From assembly GCA_910584995.1 (NCBI GenBank), contig CAJUDW010000043.1:1-14117 (forward strand): DNA of 14,117 bases, written 5' to 3'. This document shows, piece by piece, positions 1 through 6,829 of this stretch (the first letter of the stretch is position 1; each line of letters opens with the position of its first letter). The notes beneath the pieces are model-generated. The model was not told the origin of the DNA, made no database searches, and saw only the letters and a list, made by a program, of their open reading frames with translations. The stretch is from an uncultured Oscillibacter sp. (GTDB lineage Bacteria > Bacillota > Clostridia > Oscillospirales > Oscillospiraceae). The position numbers were made by a program, and so were the translations under genes.

Positions 1-1486
1 GCATGGTGTCCGTCTCCCGCTGGGCGGGGCCGCCGCACTGGGGGCAGGTGGTGTTGACCCAATCGGTCATCTTGGCCAAGGGGGACTCGCCGGTGTCGGT
101 GACCTCGTAGCTTTCCACCTCCGGGAGGAGCAGGGGCAGCTGGTTCTCCGGCAGGGGCACCCAGCCGCACTTGGGGCAGTTTACCAGGGGGATGGGCTCG
201 CCCCAGTACCGCTGGCGGCTGAACACCCAGTCCCGCAGCTTGAAGTTGGTTTTGGGGTGGCCGATACCCTGATCCGTGACCCACTTCTTCATGGCGGGGA
301 TGGCCTCCCTGACGGTCATCCCGTTGAGGAAGTCGGAGTTGACCATGATGCCGGTGTCGTCCTTCAGGGCGAAGGCCTCTTTGGTAATGTCGCCGCCCTT
401 GACCACCTCGATGATAGGCAGGCCGAATTTGGTGGCGAACTCCCAGTCCCGCTGGTCGTGGCCCGGCACGCCCATGACGGCGCCGGTGCCGTAACTCATC
501 AGCACATAGTCGGAGACGAAGATGGGGATTTCGGTTTTGTTGACGGGATTTGTGGCAGTGATGCCCTCCAGGCGGACACCGGTCTTGTCCTTGTTCAGTT
601 CGCTGCGCTCAAAGTCAGACTTGTGGGCAGCTTCGTCCCGATAGGCCTGTACGGCATCCCAGTTGCGGATGTGATCCTTCCACTTGTCCAGGAAGGGGTG
701 CTCCGGGGAGAGGACCATATAGGTGACGCCGAAGAGGGTATCGCAGCGGGTGGTGTAAACGGTCATCACATCGCCGGGGGTGGTCTGGAAGTCCACCTCC
801 GTACCCTCAGACCGGCCGATCCAGTTCCGCTGCTGGATCTTGACCCGGTTGATGAAGTCCACGTCGTCCAGATCGTCGATCAGCCTGTCGGCGTATTTGG
901 TAATGGCCAGCATCCACTGGGATTTCTCCTTGCGGATGACCTCGCCGCCGCAGCGCTCGCAGACGCCTTCCACAACCTCCTCGTTGGCCAGGACGATTTT
1001 ACAGCTGGTGCACCAGTTCACTGGCATGGAGGCCTTGTAGGCCAGGCCTTTTTTGAACATCTGGAGGAAGATCCACTGGGTCCATTTATAATACTCCGGG
1101 TCGGTGGTATTGACCTCCCGGTCCCAGTCAAAGGAGTAGCCCAGCATATGGAGCTGCTTGCGGAAGTTCTCCACATTGTCATGGGTGACCTTAGCGGGAT
1201 GGATATGGTGCTGGACGGCATAGTTCTCCGTAGGCAGGCCGAAGGCGTCGTAGCCGATAGGGAAGAGGACGTTATAGCCCTGCATCCGCTTTTTCCGGCA
1301 GATGATGTCCATAGCGGTAAAGGGCCGGGCATGGCCCACGTGGAGGCCCTGGCCGGAGGGGTAGGGGAATTCAATAAGGCCGAAGAATTTTTCCCGGCCC
1401 TTGTCCCCGGTGACAGCGGTAAAGGGCTTTTCCTCCAGCCACTTCCGCTGCCATTTCTTTTCAATTGCGGTAAAATCGTATTTCAT
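1..1486 (-). CDS. leuS: Leucyl-tRNA synthetase (LeuRS), N-terminal ~495 residues; 3' end beyond the window
   Basis: Class I aminoacyl-tRNA synthetase that charges tRNA-Leu with leucine in the cytoplasm. Reading from ATG at 1486, the HIGH signature appears as HVGH at residues 49-52 in the context PYPSGQGLHVGHARP. It is followed by GYDAFGLPTENYA, a zinc-ribbon insert (CTSCK and CERCGGE), and the CP1 editing domain with TVYTTRCDTLFGVTY and the AVMGVPGHDQRD segment. Near the window edge come the RYWGEPIPLVNCPKCG and LPLLLPEVESYE segments typical of bacterial LeuRS. The KMSKS loop and the tRNA-binding C-terminus lie past position 1. The start is supported by AAGGAG about 7 bases upstream. No frameshift is seen in 495 codons. 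The nearest leader upstream is the T-box at 2014-2258, with a decayed gene in between, so regulation by uncharged tRNA is likely. Confidence 0.97.
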   Translation of the reverse strand, partial: MKYDFTAIEKKWQRKWLEEKPFTAVTGDKGREKFFGLIEFPYPSGQGLHVGHARPFTAMDIICRKKRMQGYNVLFPIGYDAFGLPTENYAVQHHIHPAKVTHDNVENFRKQLHMLGYSFDWDREVNTTDPEYYKWTQWIFLQMFKKGLAYKASMPVNWCTSCKIVLANEEVVEGVCERCGGEVIRKEKSQWMLAITKYADRLIDDLDDVDFINRVKIQQRNWIGRSEGTEVDFQTTPGDVMTVYTTRCDTLFGVTYMVLSPEHPFLDKWKDHIRNWDAVQAYRDEAAHKSDFERSELNKDKTGVRLEGITATNPVNKTEIPIFVSDYVLMSYGTGAVMGVPGHDQRDWEFATKFGLPIIEVVKGGDITKEAFALKDDTGIMVNSDFLNGMTVREAIPAMKKWVTDQGIGHPKTNFKLRDWVFSRQRYWGEPIPLVNCPKCGWVPLPENQLPLLLPEVESYEVTDTGESPLAKMTDWVNTTCPQCGGPAQRETDTM

Positions 1487-1548
1487 CTTCTATCTCCTTC
1501 ATTCTTTTGGAATGGGTAGCACTGCAGCGCTCCTGCAAGACCATGAAA

Positions 1549-1967
1549 TTACAGTGTGAAATCTTCGGATTTGAACCGGCTGTAATACCGTCCGCCCTGT
1601 GCGGTGAACTGTAGGACGCAGTAATCCGGATCTGCGATGCTTTGGGGGGTAATATTGTTCGTCCCCCTCCCGCCAGATTTGCTCCCTGGCTTCCGGTGTC
1701 TCCAGGACTTCCACGGTCCCTGTCAGGCTGAGCCATCGGAAAAACCGGCGGTCCACAAAATATCAGCCGGCTTTGGGATTTTCCCGGAAACATTGCACCT
1801 TATTAGAAAATGTGGTTGGTAGTCAGCCAGAAGACCTTTCCCCTTTCCCTCTCTGGGGGTGCCAGCATGGCTCTGGTGGCGGGATATCCCTGGCTGTCCG
1901 TATAGGTGGGAAAAACGGTTTTGGCCTTGCCGGCCATGGCGCCGATGGCCTTTTCCGGATCCCGCAC
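1549..1967 (-). pseudogene. Decayed pyridoxamine 5'-phosphate oxidase-like (general stress protein 26 type) gene
   Basis: Pieces in two reading frames rebuild a ~139-residue split-barrel flavin/PLP-binding-like protein. It starts at GTG 1967 after GGGAGGA (VRDPEKAIGAM), continues with TVFPTYTDSQGYPATRAML and VFWLTTNHI, then NKVQCFRENPKAG, YFVDRRFFRWLSLTGTVEVL, and YYPQSIADPDYCVLQFTAQ to a TAA at 1549. The first break is one extra base in the A4 run 1807-1810 (T4 on the coding strand). The second is an in-frame TGA at 1763-1765. The third is one extra base in the G6 run 1644-1649 (C6 on the coding strand). The family assignment rests on the pattern TRAML, LTTN, NPKA, F..L.LTGT and EGDE.YYP. 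These proteins are small flavin or F420/PLP-like oxidoreductases of uncertain substrate. It lies directly between the T-box terminator and leuS and would once have been the first gene of that transcript. Confidence 0.8.
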
Positions 1968-2013
1968 GGTTATTCCTCCCTGGCTGTTACAGCTTGCCGC
2001 GCCGGCAAGATGC

Positions 2014-2050
2014 AAAAAGGAACGCCCCTGACCTACGGCCAGGGGCGTTC
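2014..2050 (-). terminator. Intrinsic terminator of the T-box leader
   Basis: A hairpin with arms of about 14 bases (GAACGCCCCTGGCC against GGTCAGGGGCGTTC, three-base loop) is followed by five T on the minus strand. Its 5' arm lies just after the T-box sequence, as expected for the antiterminator/terminator switch. The next gene start (GTG 1967) is 47 bases downstream. Confidence 0.9.
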
Positions 2051-2258
2051 TCCAACGCGGTACCACCCTGTTCAGCCGCCTGGGGCGGCCCTCATGGCCG
2101 GTAACGGGGCCAGCCGTCCCGCCCTAAACTCTTTTCAGGCGGGAGACTCCGGGAGCAGTTATACACGAAACTCCCCCACCGGCTCGCAGCGGCCGCCGGC
2201 TCTCTGGAGGCGGGATGTTCCGTCTTTCTTCCCTTCAGCGTCTTTTTTCCTGTTCAAC
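2014..2258 (-). ncRNA. T-box riboswitch leader (tRNA-sensing) with terminator
   Basis: On the minus strand the canonical T-box sequence AGGGTGGTACCGCG occupies 2056-2069. It is followed by a GC-rich terminator hairpin (2019-2050) and a T5 tail (2014-2018). Upstream, the Stem I signature AGAGAGCCGG...GCCGGTGG lies near 2180-2206, and a further hairpin CCCGCC/GGCGGG lies around 2120-2145. The TGGT of the bulge would pair with a tRNA ending ACCA. The specifier loop falls in AACTGCTCCC (2151-2160). By context Leu is expected (CTG 2156-2158 or CTC 2153-2155), but alignment to the usual 'codon then purine then CTCC' pattern would give ACT (Thr), so I leave it open. Known mechanism: uncharged tRNA stabilises the antiterminator and lets transcription continue. 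Confidence 0.9.
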
Positions 2259-2264
2259 AGCGTT

Positions 2265-2293
2265 ATTTTACGGGGCTTTTGGCCGTTTGTCAA
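2265..2293 (-). promoter_or_regulatory. Sigma-A promoter driving the T-box/leuS transcript
   Basis: TTGACA (2288-2293) and TAAAAT (2265-2270) are separated by exactly 17 bases on the minus strand. The predicted start is near 2258, immediately before the T-box Stem I region. It is divergent from the tRNA promoter about 50 bases away. Confidence 0.85.
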
Positions 2294-2344
2294 GAGCGGG
2301 AAAAAGGGTTTATAAAAAATTTGCGAAAAAAATGAAATTTGTGG

Positions 2345-2373
2345 TTGACAAATCGGATTTTGGCTGTTATACT
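2345..2373 (+). promoter_or_regulatory. Sigma-A promoter of the tRNA-Ala transcript
   Basis: TTGACA (2345-2350), a 17-base spacer and TATACT (2368-2373) form a near-perfect consensus. Transcription from about 2380 would cover the tRNA-like sequence at 2428 and tRNA-Ala, ending at the hairpin at 2623-2646. Confidence 0.85.
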
Positions 2374-2427
2374 AAGCCATGCTCCGGTACGGAAGACCTG
2401 ATGCAAACGACAGCAACAGGGTAATAT

Positions 2428-2476
2428 GGGAGTATAGTTCAACTGGGAGTTTGGCGCAGTCATAATACACACTCCC
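2428..2476 (+). pseudogene. Degenerate tRNA-like sequence (possible tRNA remnant)
   Basis: The first 22 bases, GGGAGTATAGTTCAACTGGGAG, follow the 5' acceptor and D-arm of the tRNA at 2529 with few changes, and ACTCCC at 2471-2476 could pair with the 5' GGGAGT. The intervening sequence is only ~27 bases and offers no anticodon arm or T-arm, so it cannot fold as a full tRNA. It lies in the same transcript, upstream of tRNA-Ala. A tRNA with an internal deletion is the simplest reading. A small structured RNA or chance similarity cannot be excluded. Confidence 0.4.
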
Positions 2477-2528
2477 TGCTTGTGAGAGTGAACAAAATTT
2501 AATATTGTTGATAAGTCCTTCTCCCTAT

Positions 2529-2604
<76 letters not shown>

Positions 2605-2622
2605 TGAGAAGGACTTTCAAGA

Positions 2623-2652
2623 AGCCCGCTCCGCATGGAGCGGGCTTTCTTT
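2623..2652 (+). terminator. Intrinsic terminator after tRNA-Ala
   Basis: AGCCCGCTCC and GGAGCGGGCT form a perfect 10-bp stem with a GCAT loop, followed by TTCTTT. It ends the tRNA transcript. The tail overlaps the stop codon of the convergent recombinase gene (2651-2653). Confidence 0.85.
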
Positions 2653-4279
2653 ATGCTGCGGGGATAGCAATAATATTTTCTGTCCCCATGCCGAATTGCT
2701 CCAGATCAATGGCAAAGTCAACATGGATTTTGTAGTCTCTATAAACGTCCACCCTTTTAATCAGGCAGTTTACGATCATGCGCTTTGGTTCCAGGCTGGC
2801 GGTGTCGTACATATCGGCCCAGGAAATGATGTTATCGTATTGAGCGTTCAGCGCCTCCAGGACAATCTTTCCTTCGTCATAGTCGGCCTGGGCCTTGTTG
2901 AGCTGTTCTTGAAGTTTGGTACAACTTGCCTCACCTTCGGCAATCAAGGAGCCCAGGAGTTCCTTTGAAAATGAACTTTCCCCACGAATGGCTTTGATGA
3001 CCTCGCCCCGGAGAGACTCCAGGTCGGCGGTGGCCTTGTTGAAGTCAGCCCGAACAGCTTGAAGCAGGGCCTTTCGTTCTTCCATCTTTTCACGGTAGCG
3101 GGCATTGACGATCTCGCTCTTGGGGACAGCCCGCATCCGTTCAAAGATACCCCGTACCAGCTTATCTACTATGCCATCAGGAATATGGGCAGTATAGCCA
3201 GTGGGCCCGTTGCACTCGGTCTGCTTGCGGGTTTTACCGTAGCAGATGTACCGAACACGTTTTACAATACGGGTGGGATCATCCTTACAGGGATATGCTT
3301 TGCCGTTGGTGGTGAGTGATAACCGGGCTCCACAGTGGCCGCAATAGACGTTACCAGACAGCAGAGCCTTTCCCACGGTTTGCCGGGGGACAACACGCTC
3401 GACCTCCTGGCTGCGGTTAGTGCGGATATTTTGGGCGGCTTCAAAGAGCTCCGGGGGAATAATCTGCAATTCAGGGATCACCTGAGAACGGCTCTCCCCG
3501 CTCCGAAGTACCCCGGTATATGTGAGGTTATAAAGGATATTGCGAACAGACGCATGGTGCCAGGGCTTTCCCGCTCTTGTGCGATAGCCCAGGCCGTTGA
3601 TATATGTAGCGATCCGCTGGGGCCCGTAGCCTTCGTGAATATATTTATCATACATGATACGGACAACGGTGGCCTCGGCCTCATTGACCGCCAAGGCAAA
3701 GACCTCATGATTGCACTTGTTGATCCGCCTGCTCTTTACAAGGTCATAGCCATAAGGGGCAACGCCGCCTTTGAAACCGCCCTCCTCCACAAGCTGGCCC
3801 AGGGCGGTTTTTGTGCGGATAGAGGTCTTTTCGCTTTCCCCGTCCGCTTGCCAGAAACGGATATAGTTCGTGAGCTTGTCGGTATGATTGTCAAAGCGTT
3901 GCTCGCCCTCTTGTGTGCTCCAGACCTCTATACGATTCTTGGCAAACCACTCCACCACAAAGGGGGTTTCGTCAGCGATCCGCCCGATACGGTCAAACAT
4001 AAACACCAGGAGAATGTCAAACTGGCCTTTCTTGGCTCGCTCTTTTATGAGCTGGATTTTGTCACGGTTTTCGGCCCGTACCTTATGGCCGGAAACACCG
4101 TCCTCCTGTTCCTCAAAGACGACTTCCCAACTCTTCTCCGCTGCAAAGCGGCGATAGGCTTTCCGTTACATAGGAATATCCGCTTGGGATTTATCGTCAT
4201 ATGACACCTGCCTGTCGGTAGATACTCGGTAAAGGCAATGAACACGCTTTTTGCCGTTATGAATTCCAGAAATTAACAT
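2651..4279 (-). pseudogene. Large serine recombinase (TnpX-like), interrupted by TAA at codon 38
   Basis: Site-specific DNA recombinase that would excise and integrate the element. From ATG 4279 (after GAAAGGAAGG) the frame gives MLISGIHNGKKRVHCLYRVS, with catalytic Ser20 in YRVSTDRQ. It then reaches M37 and an in-frame TAA (4166-4168) where relatives have Gln (CAA) in the IPMQRKA segment. The same frame continues clean to residue 542: the resolvase core with EEQEDGVSGHK and FDRIGR (R97, R100), a recombinase domain around 170-280 (GGFKGGVAPYGYD, GKPWHHASVRNILYN), a zinc ribbon with CGHC at 313-316, a coiled coil at about 396-480, and a C-terminal tail. Restart codons such as GTG 4006 (residue 92) would give a protein without the catalytic serine. 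Length and domain order are normal for the family. A single C-to-T change explains the defect. Confidence 0.9.
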
Positions 4280-4291
4280 TGTAGTGACCTT

Positions 4292-4324
4292 CCTTTCAAA
4301 GTGTTTTGGGAGACACTTGAAAGG
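4292..4324 (-). repeat. Inverted repeat overlapping the recombinase ribosome binding site
   Basis: CCTTTCAAAGTGT (4292-4304) and ACACTTGAAAGG (4313-4324) pair over 12 bp with one bulged base, leaving an 8-base loop. On the transcript strand the second arm ends in GAAAGG, part of the Shine-Dalgarno stretch of the recombinase (ATG at 4279). The repeat begins right at the stop codon of the preceding small gene. Confidence 0.7.
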
Positions 4325-4573
4325 TCAGTCATTGTGTAGCAAAGATGAAGTTTTCAAGGTGCAAGCGGCCTTCTGCCTACTACTATTATCCCTCTGCCGG
4401 GGGGATAATGCAAGGATGTCGCCGCCCTTGGGTTTTGGCGCATAGGCGGCAAAAGAGGACAGCAGAATTTGTTTTACCTTACCCAAAGCCTCTGTGTTTT
4501 CACACTCGGCAAAGCTGGCAGATACTTCATATTCATTTACCGAAAGCTGGATAGATCGTGTGCCGTGTTCCAT
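4325..4573 (-). CDS. Small element-associated protein of unknown function, 82 aa
   Basis: ATG 4573 is chosen because GGGAGG lies 7 bases upstream. The longer frame beginning at 4645 reads through a hairpin and has no ribosome binding site. The protein begins MEHGTRSIQLSVNEYEVSAS, contains an acidic FAECENTEALGKVKQILLSS segment, and ends in a basic, Ser/Gln-rich tail. There is no signal peptide or membrane segment. Its place between a sigma-like gene and a serine recombinase resembles small TnpW-like or accessory proteins of clostridial elements, but I see no decisive motif. It is separated from the recombinase start by a 33-base inverted repeat, and the two are probably cotranscribed. The last ~35 residues overlap a second inverted repeat (4385-4409) and may not be conserved. 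Confidence 0.6.
   Translation of the reverse strand: MEHGTRSIQLSVNEYEVSASFAECENTEALGKVKQILLSSFAAYAPKPKGGDILALSPRQRDNSSRQKAACTLKTSSLLHND
4385..4409. repeat. 8-bp inverted repeat inside the small gene
   Basis: ATTATCCC (4385-4392) and GGGATAAT (4402-4409) are perfect inverted copies with a 9-base spacer. It could be a protein-binding palindrome or incidental; nothing else supports a role. Confidence 0.4.
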
Positions 4574-4626
4574 GTGATACCCTCCCTTGTCTGGCATCAC
4601 CCGCTTGTGCGTCTTAGCAAAGAAAG

Positions 4627-4658
4627 GAAAGCGGGCGGCAGCCATGCCGTCCGCTTTC
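4627..4658 (-). terminator. Candidate hairpin terminator between the sigma-like and small genes
   Basis: GAAAGCGG (4627-4634) pairs with CCGCTTTC (4651-4658), with an inner GGCA/TGCC pairing. On the minus strand the hairpin is followed by CTTTCTTTGC, a T-rich but imperfect tail. It would separate the sigma-like transcript from the small gene, or act as an attenuator. Confidence 0.5.
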
Positions 4659-4707
4659 GTATTCTCTACTTTGGGACACTTTGTCTCAAGGCTGGATGAT
4701 AGAAGAT

Positions 4708-4770
4708 GGGAGTGCCACGCTTGCTTTTTGATCTGCTATAAGACAGCATATAAGGGCGTGGCACTCTCCC
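4708..4770 (-). repeat. Long stem-loop in the element spacer (11-bp perfect arms)
   Basis: GAGTGCCACGC (4710-4720) and GCGTGGCACTC (4756-4766) are perfect inverted copies, extended by flanking GG/CCC pairs. The 35-base loop itself holds TGCT/AGCA arms. No open reading frame of good quality crosses it. It lies in the noncoding stretch between the sigma-like gene and the small gene (4574-4870), which otherwise holds only the hairpin at 4627-4658 and no gene that I can support. Confidence 0.7.
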
Positions 4771-4870
4771 CAGCGGATGCGGGGGCTGGAAGGGCCCAGC
4801 GGTCACAATCCAACAGCGAGGGATTTACCCCTCATATACCGCGACAAAAAAAGGGCAAATGGAGGGGTGC

Positions 4871-5254
4871 TTACCGAAAGTTTTTCAGATTTTTTCTCAT
4901 ATTCTCCACCCCCTTTGTCACAGACTCCCGGACGGTGCTCTTATCCACGCCCTCGGCCCTGGCCACGGCCCGGTAGCTCATGCCCAGGATCACGCAAGCG
5001 TCTACCCGGCGGCCTTGGATTTCCGGCAGGGAATTAAGAGTGTTCCAGAGCTGATAGAAAAGCTCCTTTCGTTCCAGGAACTCCTGGGGCGTGGGCTCAC
5101 CCTGGCAGACAGCGCACTCCAGGCCATCGTCAGCGTCCAGGGAATACTGCGCCTTGTTGCGAAGTGCCCGCCGCTGATAGGCCACTTCGGAGCGGCGGCC
5201 AGCCACCAGCTCCTCATAGACCTCGTTGGACACCTGGACGATCTGATCTTCCAT
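4871..5254 (-). CDS. Small sigma-70-like regulator of a mobile element, 5' end altered
   Basis: Short sigma-70-like protein of the kind encoded in clostridial integrative elements. The C-terminal third is a region-4-type helix-turn-helix, YRAVARAEGVDKSTVRESV, that would contact -35 DNA. The middle holds ERKELFYQLWNTLNSLPEIQ, typical of the region before it. ATG 5254 is the only ordinary start but has no Shine-Dalgarno. The frame stays open upstream and encodes INLRDFYPWY, a segment that begins many family members just after their start codon, reaching ATT at 5284. Thus the true start has been lost, or translation depends on an ATT or coupling to the mutase gene, whose stop is 6 bases further upstream. 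Stop is TAA 4871. Whether the protein is made is unclear. Confidence 0.7.
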   Translation of the reverse strand: MEDQIVQVSNEVYEELVAGRRSEVAYQRRALRNKAQYSLDADDGLECAVCQGEPTPQEFLERKELFYQLWNTLNSLPEIQGRRVDACVILGMSYRAVARAEGVDKSTVRESVTKGVENMRKNLKNFR

Positions 5255-5289
5255 ATACCACGGGTAGAAGTCCCGTAAGTTAATAGGCG

Positions 5290-6723
5290 CTATTCGATAT
5301 TCCGGCCCTCCAGGTCCAGGAAGGCCTCCATCTGCCGGGAAATTTCTGCCGCCCGCTCTGCACTGCCCATCTCACAGAACACCCGGAGCAGCGGCTCGGT
5401 GCCCGAGAAGCGGCTGACCACCCAGCCGCCGCCCTTGAAGTATACCTTGCAGCCGTCGGCATAGCTGACCTTCTCGATCTCTAGGCCAAAATCGGGAAGC
5501 AGCTTATCCTCCATCAAGATATTGCTGATGCGCGCCTTCTCCTCCTGGGAGAAGCGGTAGCCCCGTTCCACCATCTCAAAGGCGCCGCACTGCTCCGCGA
5601 TCTCCCGGTACAGTTCCGACAGGCTCCGGCCGGTAGTAGCCATCATCTCCACCAGCAAAGAGGCGGCGTAGATGCCGTCCTTGCCCTGGATGTGCCCCCG
5701 GACGGTGAGGCCGCCGGAACTCTCGCCGCCGATGACCGCGCCGGTCTCCAGCATCTTACCGGAGATATGCTTAAAGCCCACGGGGACCTCGTAGCATTTC
5801 TCCCCAAAACGCCCTGCGATGGCGTCCAGCAGATGGGTGGTGGCCAGGTTGCGTACCGCCGCCCCGTGCCAGCCCTTGTACTTCAGCAGATAGTAGTACA
5901 AAAGCGATAGGATTTTGTTGGGGTGGAGGAACTCCCCCTGGTCGTCAATGATGCCCAGGCGGTCGGCGTCGCCGTCGGTGGCGATGCCGATATCGCAGCC
6001 GTGCTCCAGCACAAAGTTCTGCAATCCGATTAAGGTCTTGCTGTTAGGGGCAGGGAGCCGGCCCCCGAAGAGGGCGTCACGCCGCTCGTGGATCACGTCC
6101 ACGTCGCACCGGGCGGTGATCAGGATGGTGCTCAGGGCGGTCTTGGACACGCCGAACATGGGATCCAACACCACCTTCAGCCCCCGTGAACGGATGGCGT
6201 CCATATTGACGGAACGGATAATGGAGTCGATATAGGTATTCATCGGGTCGATAATCTGGATCTGTCCTGTGCGTACCCCCTCCTCATAGGGGACACTGGG
6301 GATCTCCTGCCCCTCCAAGGCGGCGATGTAAGCTTCAATATTGGCGGTAACCAGTTCGTCGGCGTCCCGCCCGCCCTTGACAAAGACCTTAATCCCGTTA
6401 TACAGGGCAGGGTTGTGGCTGGCTGTCACCGCCATGCCGTAAGACAGTTCGTAGTATTTTACGGCGAACATGATCAGGGGGGTGGGGGCCTCCCGCTCCA
6501 CTACCATGCAGGGCACGCCTGCTCCCGCCATCACTTCGGCAGCCCAGTGGGCGGACTCCTGGGAGAGGAACCGCCGGTCGTAGCCGATGAGGAAACCCCG
6601 CTGGGCCACACCCTCCTCTTTCATCTTCCGGGCCAGGGCTGCGGTAAGCAGCCGGACGTTGGCTTTGGTGAAACCGTCCCCGATGACGGCCCTCCAGCCG
6701 CCGGTACCAAATTCTATGCCCAT
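5290..6723 (-). CDS. Phosphoglucomutase/phosphomannomutase family enzyme (alpha-D-phosphohexomutase), 477 aa
   Basis: Cytoplasmic enzyme interconverting hexose 1-phosphate and 6-phosphate through a phosphoserine. All four active-site loops are present: TASHNP with Ser102 as the phosphoserine, the metal loop DGDADR at 250-255, the sugar loop GGESSGG at 332-338, and the phosphate loop RFSGTEP at 438-444. The N-terminal FGTGGWRAVIG also fits. Length is normal for the family, and the frame is clean. ATG 6723 is supported by GAGAAAGGAG about 8 bases upstream. Which hexose it prefers cannot be told from motifs. It lies 106 bases downstream of a decayed GH94 phosphorylase in the same direction, which would produce sugar 1-phosphate, so the pair probably once formed a phosphorolytic disaccharide pathway. 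The stop is followed at once by the boundary of the element remnant. Confidence 0.95.
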   Translation of the reverse strand: MGIEFGTGGWRAVIGDGFTKANVRLLTAALARKMKEEGVAQRGFLIGYDRRFLSQESAHWAAEVMAGAGVPCMVVEREAPTPLIMFAVKYYELSYGMAVTASHNPALYNGIKVFVKGGRDADELVTANIEAYIAALEGQEIPSVPYEEGVRTGQIQIIDPMNTYIDSIIRSVNMDAIRSRGLKVVLDPMFGVSKTALSTILITARCDVDVIHERRDALFGGRLPAPNSKTLIGLQNFVLEHGCDIGIATDGDADRLGIIDDQGEFLHPNKILSLLYYYLLKYKGWHGAAVRNLATTHLLDAIAGRFGEKCYEVPVGFKHISGKMLETGAVIGGESSGGLTVRGHIQGKDGIYAASLLVEMMATTGRSLSELYREIAEQCGAFEMVERGYRFSQEEKARISNILMEDKLLPDFGLEIEKVSYADGCKVYFKGGGWVVSRFSGTEPLLRVFCEMGSAERAAEISRQMEAFLDLEGRNIE

Positions 6724-6829
6724 AGGTACGCTCCTTTCTCATGCACTTTTATCTGTTCCAAAACGATTCGTCCAGAGGCGATCCGCTCCGGACGGCGTCA
6801 TTGCACTTGCCGTATTCCATCCCTTCCAA

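Larger units (their letters stand above)
2651..5284 (-). mobile_element. Remnant of an integrative element's recombinase end (sigma-like gene, small gene, large serine recombinase)
   Basis: Three minus-strand genes in the order sigma-70-like, small unknown protein, large serine recombinase match the recombinase-proximal end of clostridial integrative/conjugative elements. No relaxase, coupling protein or conjugation gene is present, so only the end of an element remains. The sigma-like frame loses its usual start at ~5284, six bases after the stop of the chromosomal mutase gene, which places one boundary there. The other boundary is near the tRNA-Ala terminator. The recombinase has a nonsense codon, so the remnant is probably immobile. 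Exact attachment sites cannot be defined from this sequence alone. Confidence 0.65.

Noticed and set aside
257..1519. 420-codon open frame on the plus strand
   Set aside because: It lies entirely opposite leuS, whose LeuRS motifs are unmistakable. The plus-strand product is a low-complexity GC-codon shadow with no family features.
3335..4204. 289-codon open frame on the plus strand
   Set aside because: Antisense of the serine recombinase; no ribosome binding site and no recognisable motif.
4574..4645. N-terminal extension of the small element gene
   Set aside because: The extension codes over the hairpin region without a ribosome binding site, whereas ATG 4573 has GGGAGG at good spacing.
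4587..4976. 129-codon plus-strand frame across the element spacer
   Set aside because: It crosses two strong hairpins and the antisense end of the sigma-like gene, with no ribosome binding site or motif.
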